Of a stretch of DNA of 64,000 nt, positions 18,446 to 27,098 are shown in pieces. Position numbers and translations under genes: made by a program. The stretch is from Paramylibacter ulvae (GTDB lineage Bacteria > Pseudomonadota > Alphaproteobacteria > Rhodobacterales > Rhodobacteraceae), in the NCBI RefSeq assembly GCF_014652655.1, contig NZ_BMZF01000003.1, positions 62,001 through 126,000 of the forward strand, given 5' to 3'. A model generated the notes under the pieces. The model was not told the origin of the DNA, made no database searches, and worked only from the letters and a program-made list of their open reading frames with translations. Each line of letters starts with the position of its first letter. The first letter of the stretch is position 1.

Positions 18446-18532
18446 AATTTTGCAGCAAAGTTGCGTCTTTTTCACAAGGGGTATATGGGCAGTGTCACTG
18501 TGCGTATGCGCAACTAGATGCGGGATTCCAAA

Positions 18533-19858
18533 ATGTCTGAACAAAAAAAGCTTTTCGTCAAAACCTATGGCTGCCAGATGAATGTGTATGATTCAGAGCG
18601 CATGGTCTCGGCACTTGGTTCTGATGGTTATACCGAGGTTGATACACCCGAAGAGGCGGATATGATCCTGTTGAACACCTGTCACATTCGTGAAAAGGCC
18701 GCAGAGAAAATTTATTCCGAATTGGGGCGTTTTCGCCCGCTGAAAAACGCAAAACCGGATTTGAAGATTGGCGTCACAGGTTGTGTGGCACAGGCCGAAG
18801 GCCAAGAAATTATCGCACGCCAACCTATGGTAGATTTGGTGGTTGGACCACAGGCGTATCACCGTTTGCCCGATATGGCGGCCAAGGTCGGAAACGGTAA
18901 AACGCTGGTTGATACCGATTTTCCCGAAGAGGACAAATTCGATCACTTGCCGCGCGGCCCCAAAATGAAACGCGCGCCATCTGCATTTTTAACGGTGCAA
19001 GAAGGTTGCGATAAGTTTTGTGCGTTTTGTGTTGTGCCTTATACGCGGGGTGCAGAGGTATCGCGCCCTGCGGAAAAAATCATGGCAGAGGCACGCGATT
19101 TGGTCGAACGTGGTGTGCGTGAAATCACGTTGTTGGGGCAAAATGTAAATGCCTATCACGGGGCGGGCGCCGATGGTGTTTGGTCGCTTGCGCGTTTGAT
19201 TAATGAACTGGCAAAAATTGATGATTTGTTGCGCATTCGTTTTACGACGTCGCACCCCAATGACATGGATCAAGATTTGATCGACGCTCATGGGACACTG
19301 GATAAATTGATGCCATACTTACATTTGCCCGTTCAGGCTGGTTCGGACAAAATCCTCAAGGCAATGAACCGCAAACATACCGCCGAAAGTTACCATCAGT
19401 TGATTGAAAAAATCCGTGCAGCGCGCCCAGATATTGCGCTGTCTGGTGATTTCATCGTCGGTTTCCCAGGTGAAACCGAAGAAGATTTTCAAGCGACGTT
19501 GGATTTATGTGAAAAGGTGCGTTATGCGCAAGCCTATTCATTTAAATATTCCGAACGTCCTGGAACACCTGCCGCAGAACGCAAAACACAAGTGCCAGAG
19601 GATGTGAAATCCGAACGTTTGGCGCGGCTTCAGGCGTTGTTGTCAAAACATCAAGCAGAGTTTCAGCAAAGTTTGGTTGGAAAAACCATTCCAGTGTTGC
19701 TGGAAAAACACGGTCGTCTTGATGGACAGCTTATTGGCCGATCAGAGTATTTATTACCCGTGCATGTTTTGGCAAATGCGGAAAAAATAGGGACGATCAT
19801 CAATGTAAAAGTTGAACGTTCGGATCGAAATTCGCTTTCAGCGCGAGAGGTCGGTTGA
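18533..19858 (+). CDS. miaB: tRNA-2-methylthio-N6-dimethylallyladenosine synthase MiaB
   Basis: Radical-SAM methylthiotransferase that converts i6A37 to ms2i6A37 in tRNAs reading UNN codons. The N-terminal cluster-binding domain has Cys in YGCQMN, NTCHIR and TGCVAQ. The radical-SAM Cys triad is Cys159, Cys163 and Cys166 in [10 protein letters not shown]-terminal TRAM domain follows from about residue 375. ATG 18533 has GGGA seven bases upstream; ATG 18518 has no ribosome site. The protein is 441 residues, a normal length. Members that modify the S12 protein (RimO) lack the YGCQMN-NTCHIR wording seen here. Confidence 0.96.
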   Translation: MSEQKKLFVKTYGCQMNVYDSERMVSALGSDGYTEVDTPEEADMILLNTCHIREKAAEKIYSELGRFRPLKNAKPDLKIGVTGCVAQAEGQEIIARQPMVDLVVGPQAYHRLPDMAAKVGNGKTLVDTDFPEEDKFDHLPRGPKMKRAPSAFLTVQEGCDKFCAFCVVPYTRGAEVSRPAEKIMAEARDLVERGVREITLLGQNVNAYHGAGADGVWSLARLINELAKIDDLLRIRFTTSHPNDMDQDLIDAHGTLDKLMPYLHLPVQAGSDKILKAMNRKHTAESYHQLIEKIRAARPDIALSGDFIVGFPGETEEDFQATLDLCEKVRYAQAYSFKYSERPGTPAAERKTQVPEDVKSERLARLQALLSKHQAEFQQSLVGKTIPVLLEKHGRLDGQLIGRSEYLLPVHVLANAEKIGTIINVKVERSDRNSLSAREVG

Positions 19859-20029
19859 TTTTTTGATACGTGATGTGCCGAAAAAGATAGCGAAGGACAT
19901 TTGGTATTTAAAAACGTATCGATTATACATAGTATTAAGAGCATGGCTTGGTCACGGAGATATTTCTTATGGCATTTTTAAGCCTAAATGTTTACAAGGT
20001 CTTGACGTCTTTCAATAGGGGCTAAAAAC

Positions 20030-20593
20030 GTGAGAAAAAATATAGGTAAAATGGCAATTCTGGCTGTCGCAAGCACATGTATTTCTGGTGCTGTATTTGC
20101 GCAATCCGATATGACCGAAACTTATGTTCCAACAATCTGGGTTGATCCAGACGGTTGTGAACATTGGGTATTTGATGATGGTTTTGAAGGTTTTATGACA
20201 CCAAATGTAACGCGTGACGGCCTGCCGGTTTGTCAACGTGGTTCATTGTGTTTGGTCGAAAATAGTGACCAACTTTTCGAAACTGCATCAGCAGTGATTA
20301 GTGCAAACGGACGCGCATCATTGGAAGAATTTTTCAGAACACAAAATTCAGCAGAATATTTAATTAGTGGGCACACTGACTCTGACGGTGGCGATGCATA
20401 TAACATGTCGCTTGGTCAACGTCGCGCAGATGCGGTTGCCGAAATTGCACGATCAGTTGGCGCAGGTGTCACAAAAACACGTAGCTATGGCGAACGTGTA
20501 CCTGTTGCATCGAACGACACGGCCGAGGGTAAAGCACAAAACCGCCGCGTGGAAATTCAATGTGCCGCTGAAACATACGGAGGCAAATTATAA
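20030..20593 (+). CDS. OmpA-family periplasmic protein with IWVDPxGCxHW module
   Basis: A 187-residue exported protein with a signal peptide of about 24 residues (ending GAVFA). Residues 36-68 carry a Trp/Cys/Asp-rich module (IWVDPDGCEHW, DDG.EG, DG.PVC) found again in the next gene. The C-terminal half is an OmpA-like peptidoglycan-binding domain: LISGHTDSDGG, MSLGQRRADAV, YGERVPVASN and KAQNRRVEI. It should tether to the cell wall. GTG 20030 is preceded by AGGGG eight bases upstream. Its TAATG overlap with the following lipoprotein gene shows translational coupling. The role of the N-terminal module is unknown. Confidence 0.88.
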   Translation: MRKNIGKMAILAVASTCISGAVFAQSDMTETYVPTIWVDPDGCEHWVFDDGFEGFMTPNVTRDGLPVCQRGSLCLVENSDQLFETASAVISANGRASLEEFFRTQNSAEYLISGHTDSDGGDAYNMSLGQRRADAVAEIARSVGAGVTKTRSYGERVPVASNDTAEGKAQNRRVEIQCAAETYGGKL

Positions 20594-20901
20594 TGTATAA
20601 ATCAATTTTTATCGCCGCGGCCGCGACACTTGCACTGGCAGGCTGTGAAGGTGGCTCCGTTGGTGGGGTTCAAGACAAAACCAAAGACTATGGTATTGAT
20701 GCCAAAGGTTTGGAACAGCTAAAAGCGGGTATCTGGGTTGATCCACATGGGTGTGACCACTGGATCATTGATGATGGCACCGAAGGATATTTGTCTGCGC
20801 GTCTTGGCCCTGATGGCAAACCTGTTTGTTCAGGCGTCGCCGTGCCAAATACCGCAACCGGTGGCTATAAATCTGGTTCAAACGTATTTGACCCAATCTA
20901 A
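20593..20901 (+). CDS. Small lipoprotein with IWVDPxGCxHW module
   Basis: A 102-residue lipoprotein with lipobox LALAGC (Cys18 would be acylated). Residues 47-79 repeat the module of the upstream OmpA protein: IWVDPHGCDHW, DDGTEG and DGKPVC, identical at 19 of 33 aligned positions with both Cys residues conserved. The rest has low complexity and is Gly/Ser rich. It overlaps the upstream stop by one base and ends just before a terminator at 20923, so the two form a two-gene operon. I do not recognise a named family. The pair probably acts together at the outer membrane or cell wall. Confidence 0.8.
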   Translation: MYKSIFIAAAATLALAGCEGGSVGGVQDKTKDYGIDAKGLEQLKAGIWVDPHGCDHWIIDDGTEGYLSARLGPDGKPVCSGVAVPNTATGGYKSGSNVFDPI

Positions 20902-20922
20902 GCGATTGCTGATATGAATTTT

Positions 20923-20952
20923 AAGGGTCGCATTTTTGCGGCCCTTTTATTT
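20923..20952 (+). terminator. Rho-independent terminator after the OmpA/lipoprotein pair
   Basis: AAGGGTCGC (20923-20931) pairs with GCGGCCCTT (20938-20946), with one G-T wobble and a six-base loop, followed by TTATTTT. Confidence 0.85.
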
Positions 20953-21031
20953 TGATCTTTGGCTTGCGTCGTTCACATGGTTGGGGCAACATTGAACCAA
21001 GTGAAATTTTTACCAAGAAAGGTTTGTCGAT

Positions 21032-22051
21032 TTGACAACAGATACAATGACTCCTGCATCAAACGCAGGCGCGCCAACCGACGTTGTACTGAACTTTCCC
21101 GATAACCGATTGTTAATTGACCTTTGTGGTGAATTTGACAAAAACCTGACCCAAGTCGAAACTGCATTGCAGGTAAAAATCATCCGTCGCGGCAATGAAT
21201 TGGCGCTGGTGGGTGAAATGCAGCCCACAGCGGATGCCGCGCAGGTATTGCAACAACTTTATGAGCGTTTGGAACAGGGTAAAGACCTTGAAACTGGCGA
21301 TATCGACGGCGTCATTCGCATACGTCAATCGGTGCAGGGGACAGGTGTGCGCGACGGCGATCAGATCGAAATGTTCAAAGGCGGCGGTATGGAAATTCGC
21401 ACGCGTAAAAAAACCGTAGAACCGCGCACCGTCACCCAAGGCAAATTTGTTGAACATTTGTTCGAAGACGAATTGGTTTTTGGTCTGGGCCCTGCGGGGA
21501 CAGGTAAAACTTATCTTGCGGTAGCAGTTGCTGTTTCCATGTTCATTGACGGGTTGGTTGATAAAATCATCCTATCGCGCCCTGCGGTCGAGGCAGGTGA
21601 GAGGCTTGGTTTTCTACCAGGTGATATGAAGGACAAGGTCGACCCATATATGCAGCCGCTATATGATGCGTTGAACGACTTTTTACCGGGCAAACAGCTG
21701 GCGAAATTGATCGAAGAAAAACAAATCGAAATTGCACCGCTTGCGTTTATGCGGGGGCGGACATTATCAAACGCCTTTGTCGTGTTGGACGAGGCGCAAA
21801 ATGCCACAACGATGCAGATGAAAATGTTTCTTACCCGCCTTGGCGAAGGATCGCGAATGGCGATTACGGGCGACACCAGCCAGATTGATTTGCCGCGCGG
21901 CACCAAATCAGGCTTGGTCGAGGCGGAAACCGTTCTGCGCGATGTCAAAGGTATTGGGTTTGTGAAATTCAAAGCAGAAGACGTGGTGCGCCACCCTATG
22001 GTTGCCAAAATCATCAAAGCATATGACGCAAATTCGGATCGCAATGGCTGA
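21032..22051 (+). CDS. phoH: PhoH-like ATPase
   Basis: A 339-residue P-loop ATPase of the PhoH family, linked to RNA metabolism and ribosome maturation through its gene neighbour YbeY. Walker A is GPAGTGKT (153-160), Walker B is VVLDEAQNAT, and ITGDTSQIDLPRG follows as sensor. The N-terminal RNA-binding-like part covers about residues 20-110. The start is TTG 21032, with AAAGG nine bases upstream; the later ATG 21047 has no ribosome site. The end overlaps ybeY by eight bases. This starts the phoH-ybeY-corC-lnt run conserved in many proteobacteria. Confidence 0.95.
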   Translation: MTTDTMTPASNAGAPTDVVLNFPDNRLLIDLCGEFDKNLTQVETALQVKIIRRGNELALVGEMQPTADAAQVLQQLYERLEQGKDLETGDIDGVIRIRQSVQGTGVRDGDQIEMFKGGGMEIRTRKKTVEPRTVTQGKFVEHLFEDELVFGLGPAGTGKTYLAVAVAVSMFIDGLVDKIILSRPAVEAGERLGFLPGDMKDKVDPYMQPLYDALNDFLPGKQLAKLIEEKQIEIAPLAFMRGRTLSNAFVVLDEAQNATTMQMKMFLTRLGEGSRMAITGDTSQIDLPRGTKSGLVEAETVLRDVKGIGFVKFKAEDVVRHPMVAKIIKAYDANSDRNG

Positions 22052-22562
22052 TATCTGTGAACTGGATATCAACGATCCGCGTTGGAATGATATCGAAATT
22101 GCAAAACTGGCGGAAATTGCGTTTGCCAGTGTGCTGGCTCATCACAAATTGGACACGGATTGGGAAATTGGTGTTTTGGCCTGTTCCGATGAACGTATCG
22201 CGGAATTGAACGATACATATCGTGAGAAAAACCAACCTACCAATGTTTTGTCATGGCCAAATTTTGATTTAACCCCCGAAAATGCCGGCGCGATACCAGC
22301 GCCAACAGGCTTTGACGACAGTCTGGGCGATATTGCCGTATCCTATGACACTTGTGTGAAAGAGGCCCAAACGGGTGGTATTTCGATTCAATCCCATTTA
22401 ACGCATTTGTTAATACATAGCTGTTTGCATTTGCTGGGATATGATCACGAAACTGATGCAGATGCTCAACGCATGGAAAATTTGGAAACAGAGCTACTTG
22501 CAAAACTGGGTATAGATGACCCATATAAGAACGACGCCAATAGCGGCGTGCATTTCGGATAG
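22044..22562 (+). CDS. ybeY: Endoribonuclease YbeY (rRNA maturation factor)
   Basis: Zinc-dependent endoribonuclease acting in 16S rRNA 3'-end maturation and ribosome quality control. The zinc motif is HSCLHLLGYDH, matching the family HGxLHLxGYDH except Ser for the first Gly. NQPTNVLSWP is the other conserved block. The length is 172 residues. ATG 22044 has GGA four bases before it inside phoH; an in-frame ATG 22023 is possible. It sits between phoH and corC, its usual place. Confidence 0.94.
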   Translation: MADICELDINDPRWNDIEIAKLAEIAFASVLAHHKLDTDWEIGVLACSDERIAELNDTYREKNQPTNVLSWPNFDLTPENAGAIPAPTGFDDSLGDIAVSYDTCVKEAQTGGISIQSHLTHLLIHSCLHLLGYDHETDADAQRMENLETELLAKLGIDDPYKNDANSGVHFG

Positions 22563-22567
22563 GAGCC

Positions 22568-23437
22568 ATGGGCGACACAACTGACGGATCTTCTAGCGCA
22601 GCGCAGCGCGCGCAAACGCAAGTTGAACAGAAAAAAGGCGGGTTTTTGAAACGCCTCTTTGCACGCTCTGGAACGACAGAGATCGTGCAGCATCACACAC
22701 ACGAACATATCACAATTATGCCAGCGGGCGGATTGGGCAATCTGCGCAATTTGCGCGTGGATGATGTGGCCATTCCGCGCCCCGATATCGTGGCGGTGGG
22801 CAATGATATTGATCTGGATGGTTTGGTCGATGTGTTTCGCGACAGCGGGTATTCACGCGTACCGGTTTATAACGAAACGCTGGATGAACCGTTGGGGATG
22901 ATCCACTTGAAAGACGTTGCATTGAAACATGGTTTCAACGGTAAAACGCGCCAATTTAACGTCGAAAAAATGATGCGCCCGTTATTGTTCGCCCCGCCTT
23001 CGATGCCGATTGGTGTGTTGTTGCAAAAAATGCAAACGGACCGCTTGCACATGGCCTTGGTGATTGATGAATACGGTGGCGTTGATGGGTTGGTTACGAT
23101 CGAGGATTTGGTTGAACAGGTTGTCGGTGAAATTGCTGATGAACATGACGCCAAAGAAGACGAACCATGGGTCGAAGAAAAAACTGGTGTTTATCTGGTG
23201 CAAGCACGCGCCGATCTGGAAGATTTCGAAAAAGTGCTGGGTGTTGATTTATTAAGCGACACAGAGGACGAAGACATCGACACCATGGGTGGCTTAGTAT
23301 TCATGTTGTCAGGGCGCGTACCCACACGCGGCGAGGTTATTTCGCACGTCTCAGGATACGAATTCGAAGTTGTGGATGCAGACCCACGTAGCATTAAAAA
23401 ACTGCGCGTGTTCAAAAACAGCACCTCCCCCGCATAA
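22568..23437 (+). CDS. corC: CBS-domain / CorC_HlyC transporter-associated protein
   Basis: A 289-residue soluble protein with an N-terminal charged part, two CBS domains (about 75-195, including IPRPDIVAV and YGGVDGLVTIEDLVEQVVGEI) and a C-terminal CorC_HlyC domain (about 205-285, ending with a GYEFEVVDADPRSIKKLRV pattern). It is the YbeX/CorC type, associated with magnesium and cobalt efflux and, in enterobacteria, with ribosome homeostasis. GGAG precedes ATG 22568, and the ybeY stop is five bases upstream. lnt follows after ten bases. Confidence 0.92.
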   Translation: MGDTTDGSSSAAQRAQTQVEQKKGGFLKRLFARSGTTEIVQHHTHEHITIMPAGGLGNLRNLRVDDVAIPRPDIVAVGNDIDLDGLVDVFRDSGYSRVPVYNETLDEPLGMIHLKDVALKHGFNGKTRQFNVEKMMRPLLFAPPSMPIGVLLQKMQTDRLHMALVIDEYGGVDGLVTIEDLVEQVVGEIADEHDAKEDEPWVEEKTGVYLVQARADLEDFEKVLGVDLLSDTEDEDIDTMGGLVFMLSGRVPTRGEVISHVSGYEFEVVDADPRSIKKLRVFKNSTSPA

Positions 23438-23447
23438 GGATAACCGC

Positions 23448-24959
23448 GTGATCAATTTAGCGGCTCTTTCGCAAAAACCGTGGTTGTCGCGCTTTGCATA
23501 TATTGTGCTTGGCCTGTTATTGGCATTCGCACATGTGCCGTTTTCAATTTATCCGCTGATGCTGATCGTAATTCCCATTGTTGGGCAGATGTTCATACAT
23601 CGTACAACACCGCGCGGCGCATTTGGCATGGGGTGGTTTATTGGTTTTGGCTATTTCGCGCTGAATTTACATTGGATTGTTGAACCATTTTTGGTCGAAC
23701 CCGAAATATTTGGCTGGCTTGCGCCATTTGCATTGTTTTTGATGGCGGCAGGAGCGGCGATATTTTGGGCCGTCCCGTTTGGATTATCAAAACGATTTGG
23801 ACGTGATCGCGTATCGCAAATCATTCTGTTGGCGTGCTTATGGACGTTCAGCGAATATTTACGCAGTTTTATTTTCACGGGGTTTCCATGGTCGTTGCTG
23901 ACCTATGCTTGGATTGATACTCCGCTGTCGCAAATGTTGGCCTATGTTGGGCCGCATGGTGCGGGGCTGATCACGCTTTTGGTGTTGTTCATCCCTGTGA
24001 TGATGTCGCAAAAATGGCGGGGTGGGTTGATCGCGCTCGCCCTGATTGGGATCATTGCAATCCTTGGCTGGTTGCGCGTCCCCAACACCGTGCCAGATCA
24101 TACGAGCGATACAGTTGTGCGCATGGTGCAACCAAACGCTGAACAGCACATGAAATGGCGCGCGGATATGATCCCTGTGTTTTTTGAACGCAGCGTTGCG
24201 TACACCGGCGCCAACACGCTGCGCCGCCCTGATATCGTGATCTGGCCAGAAACCAGCTTGCCGTTTCTGCTCGGTATGGACAACCAAGCATTACAAGACG
24301 TGGCCGACGCGGCAGGGAATGCATCCGTGATCGCGGGTATTCGCCGTGTCGATGATCATGGCGGTTATAATTCGCTGGTCTATCTTGATCCGCGCGGCGG
24401 GGTGACTGCGGTTTATGACAAACACCATTTGGTGCCGTTTGGTGAATACTTGCCGTTTGATGCACTGTTTTCAAAAATTGGGCTTAGTGCGATTGCTGAT
24501 AACATCGGTGGGTTCACCGCGGGTACGGGGCCGCGAGTGATTGACGGGCATAATGTCCCCGATTTTATGCCGCTGATTTGTTACGAGGCGATTTTTCCAT
24601 ATAGCACCCATACCAAAACCCGCCCTGAATGGATGGTTCATATCACCAATGATGCGTGGTTTGGAACATTTTCAGGGCCCTATCAACATCTTGCACAAAC
24701 CAAGGCGCGGGCAATTGAATCGGGGCTGCCCATTGCACGCGCGGCCAATACGGGTGTGTCTGGGATGATTGATCCCTATGGTCGCATGTCGCAATCGCTG
24801 GAACTTGGCCAATCGGGATATGTTGATGTGATACTTCCCGCACCACTCGGCAAAACCATTTATGCGCGCACGGGTGAATGGCTCTGGTTTTTGATTGCTG
24901 CGGTTTTGTCATTGTCGTGTTTGATTCCCGCAAACAGAGGGCAAAGCAGCGCACGCTGA
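23448..24959 (+). CDS. lnt: Apolipoprotein N-acyltransferase
   Basis: Inner-membrane enzyme that adds the third acyl chain to the N-terminal Cys of lipoproteins. There are about six to eight hydrophobic helices in the first 200 residues, then a nitrilase-like domain. The catalytic triad is Glu268 (WPETSLPF), Lys325 (YDKHHLVPFGEY) and Cys378 (LICYEAIF), closely matching the spacing known from E. coli. GTG 23448 has AGGA seven bases upstream; the longer frame to 23370 overlaps corC and is rejected. The last gene of the phoH-ybeY-corC-lnt run. Confidence 0.96.
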   Translation: MINLAALSQKPWLSRFAYIVLGLLLAFAHVPFSIYPLMLIVIPIVGQMFIHRTTPRGAFGMGWFIGFGYFALNLHWIVEPFLVEPEIFGWLAPFALFLMAAGAAIFWAVPFGLSKRFGRDRVSQIILLACLWTFSEYLRSFIFTGFPWSLLTYAWIDTPLSQMLAYVGPHGAGLITLLVLFIPVMMSQKWRGGLIALALIGIIAILGWLRVPNTVPDHTSDTVVRMVQPNAEQHMKWRADMIPVFFERSVAYTGANTLRRPDIVIWPETSLPFLLGMDNQALQDVADAAGNASVIAGIRRVDDHGGYNSLVYLDPRGGVTAVYDKHHLVPFGEYLPFDALFSKIGLSAIADNIGGFTAGTGPRVIDGHNVPDFMPLICYEAIFPYSTHTKTRPEWMVHITNDAWFGTFSGPYQHLAQTKARAIESGLPIARAANTGVSGMIDPYGRMSQSLELGQSGYVDVILPAPLGKTIYARTGEWLWFLIAAVLSLSCLIPANRGQSSAR

Positions 24960-24969
24960 TATTATTGGA

Positions 24970-24998
24970 TTGACCATCTGCATTTGGAACCCTAGTCA
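24970..24998 (+). promoter_or_regulatory. Possible metK promoter
   Basis: TTGACC (24970-24975) and a weak -10-like TAGTCA (24993-24998) are separated by 17 bases. Transcription would begin a few bases before the riboswitch at 25011. The -10 match is poor, so the call rests on spacing and location. Confidence 0.4.
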
Positions 24999-25010
24999 TG
25001 GGTGATCAGC

Positions 25011-25053
25011 CCCACAACGGCTTCCTGACGTGGTGGCATTTCAATATTGGAGC
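25011..25053 (+). promoter_or_regulatory. SAM/SAH riboswitch in the metK leader
   Basis: A compact element directly before metK matches the SAM/SAH riboswitch class described from Rhodobacterales metK leaders. CCAC (25012-25015) pairs with GTGG (25030-25033) around a loop holding AACGGCTTCCTGA. The loop's GCTTCC can pair with the downstream TTGGAGC (25047-25053) as a pseudoknot. That second arm is also the metK Shine-Dalgarno (GGAG), so ligand binding should block translation start. It is a feedback control by S-adenosylmethionine, and possibly S-adenosylhomocysteine. Confidence 0.9.
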
Positions 25054-25058
25054 GTTAT

Positions 25059-26225
25059 ATGTCCCGTAAGAATTACTTGTTTACCTCGGAATCGGTATCC
25101 GAAGGTCATCCCGATAAAGTATGCGATCGCATTTCTGATGCAATTCTCGATGCATTTATCGGCGAAGAAGAAATGGCACGCGTTGCCTGTGAAACATTCG
25201 CCACAACCGATCGCGTTGTAATCGGTGGCGAAGTAGGGCTTTCCACCCCTGCAAAGCTTGATGAATTCATGGGGCGGGTCGAAGGTATCGCACGCGAATG
25301 TGTGCGTGATATCGGCTATGAACAAGACGGGTTTCATTACGCCAATTTCGAATTGCAAAACTATCTGCACGCACAATCCGCGCATATTGCACAAGGCGTT
25401 GACAAAGATGGCGCAGGTGATCAGGGAATCATGTTTGGCTATGCGGTTGATGAAACCGATGCATTGATGCCAGCGCCGATTCTGTATTCCCACGCGATTT
25501 TGCGCAATCTTGCCAATGCGCGTAAATCTGGCGAGGCGTCCGTATTGGGTCCAGATTCCAAATCACAGTTATCTGTTAAATACGAAGATGGAAAACCCGT
25601 TGGCGTCACATCCATCGTGTTATCGACACAGCATTTGGATGAAAACATGTCATCCGCAGATGTGCGCGATGTGGTCGAACCATACATTTTGAAAACCTTG
25701 CCCAATGGTTGGGTTACACCCCAAACCGAATGGCACGTGAACCCCACAGGCAAATTCGTCATCGGTGGCCCCGATGGCGATGCGGGTCTGACGGGCCGTA
25801 AAATTATCGTTGATACCTACGGTGGTGCCGCACCTCACGGTGGTGGCGCATTTAGCGGCAAAGATCCGACAAAGGTTGACCGTTCCGCGGCTTATGCTGC
25901 GCGTTATTTGGCGAAAAACGTTGTTGCTGCTGGTTTGGCGAAACGCTGCACAATTCAGGTGTCATATGCGATTGGTGTGGCGAAACCATTGTCAATTTAT
26001 TGCGACACACATGGCACAGGTCAGGTTGACGAGGCCGCGATTGAACGCGCGGTGTCACAGGCGTTTGATCTTACCCCGCGCGGAATTATCGAACATTTGC
26101 AACTGCGCCGTCCGATTTACCAACGCACCGCCGCCTATGGTCACTTTGGCCGCACGCCAACGGATGATGGCGGGTTTAGCTGGGAAAAGACAGATTTGGT
26201 CGATGCGTTGAAACGCGCTGTTTAA
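25059..26225 (+). CDS. metK: S-adenosylmethionine synthetase
   Basis: Methionine adenosyltransferase, which forms SAM from methionine and ATP. It has [16 protein letters not shown] at the start (ATP-binding), the [12 protein letters not shown] loop, and [22 protein letters not shown] for metal and phosphate binding. The length of 388 residues is normal. ATG 25059 has GGAG six bases upstream, which is part of the SAM/SAH riboswitch. It is transcribed singly, with a strong terminator at 26234. Confidence 0.98.
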   Translation: MSRKNYLFTSESVSEGHPDKVCDRISDAILDAFIGEEEMARVACETFATTDRVVIGGEVGLSTPAKLDEFMGRVEGIARECVRDIGYEQDGFHYANFELQNYLHAQSAHIAQGVDKDGAGDQGIMFGYAVDETDALMPAPILYSHAILRNLANARKSGEASVLGPDSKSQLSVKYEDGKPVGVTSIVLSTQHLDENMSSADVRDVVEPYILKTLPNGWVTPQTEWHVNPTGKFVIGGPDGDAGLTGRKIIVDTYGGAAPHGGGAFSGKDPTKVDRSAAYAARYLAKNVVAAGLAKRCTIQVSYAIGVAKPLSIYCDTHGTGQVDEAAIERAVSQAFDLTPRGIIEHLQLRRPIYQRTAAYGHFGRTPTDDGGFSWEKTDLVDALKRAV

Positions 26226-26233
26226 CTAAATTC

Positions 26234-26260
26234 GGGCGGGTATTTCCCGCCCTTATTTTT
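26234..26260 (+). terminator. Rho-independent terminator after metK
   Basis: GGGCGGG (26234-26240), loop TATTT, CCCGCCC (26246-26252), then TTATTTTT: a perfect 7-bp GC stem with a T-run. Confidence 0.93.
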
Positions 26261-26315
26261 ATGCATGGGCGCAAGGTTCTAGACCTTAACGCAAGCCTGC
26301 GTTATAGCCCCCATC

Positions 26316-27032
26316 ATGAGAGATAAACACACATCAGGCGCCCCGTGGCGCAATTTTTATGGCCGCATCAAGGGCAAAGGTCTGCGCGATAGCCAAGAAC
26401 GCTATTTGGCCGAAGATTTGGGAAAACTCGCACCAAGCGGCGTGACATGGGATGATAACCCTGATCGCAAACTCGCCGATTTAACACAGTGGTTTGGCGA
26501 TAGTCGCGATGTCTGGCTAGAGGTTGGATTTGGCGGTGGCGAACATATGGTGCATCAGGCCGCGAGCAATCCCGATGTTGGGATTATTGGTTGTGAGCCA
26601 TATATCAACGGCGTTGCGATGTTGCTGGGTAAAATCCGTGACGCAGGCGTTGAAAACGTCAAGGTTCACGCAGGCGATGCGCGCGATATGATGGATGTCT
26701 TGCCCGAAAATTCAATCAGCCGCGCGTTTTTGCTCTACCCTGATCCGTGGCCGAAAAAGAAACATCATCGTCGGCGGTTTGTCACACCAGAACACCTTGA
26801 TCCATTGGCCAAAGTGTTGAAATCAGGTGCGATTTTTCGTGTTGCCACCGATATTGAGGATTACGTGCGCCAAACCTTGGAACAGGTTTTGGCCAGTGGT
26901 GAATTTGATTGGCTCGCGGATGGTCCCGATGACTGGCGCAAACCGTGGGGTGATTGGATTTCCACGCGTTACGAGTTGAAGGCACTGCGCGAAGGGCGCA
27001 CGCCGCATTATCTGACATTTCGCAAACGCTAG
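26316..27032 (+). CDS. trmB: tRNA (guanine-N7)-methyltransferase
   Basis: TrmB, which makes m7G46 in the variable loop of tRNAs using SAM. The SAM site is LEVGFGGGEH, followed by GCEPYINGV and the family motif YPDPWPKKKHHRRRFV. Length 238 residues is normal. The gene follows metK after a terminator and a short stem-loop (26287-26304). No strong Shine-Dalgarno is seen before ATG 26316, which could indicate a leaderless or weakly translated start. Confidence 0.95.
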   Translation: MRDKHTSGAPWRNFYGRIKGKGLRDSQERYLAEDLGKLAPSGVTWDDNPDRKLADLTQWFGDSRDVWLEVGFGGGEHMVHQAASNPDVGIIGCEPYINGVAMLLGKIRDAGVENVKVHAGDARDMMDVLPENSISRAFLLYPDPWPKKKHHRRRFVTPEHLDPLAKVLKSGAIFRVATDIEDYVRQTLEQVLASGEFDWLADGPDDWRKPWGDWISTRYELKALREGRTPHYLTFRKR

Positions 27033-27098
27033 GTCGCTCGGTTCTGGACGCGATTGCCAAGCTGGGCTAGTAAGAACGCGCTAATTAAAGGAAATACA

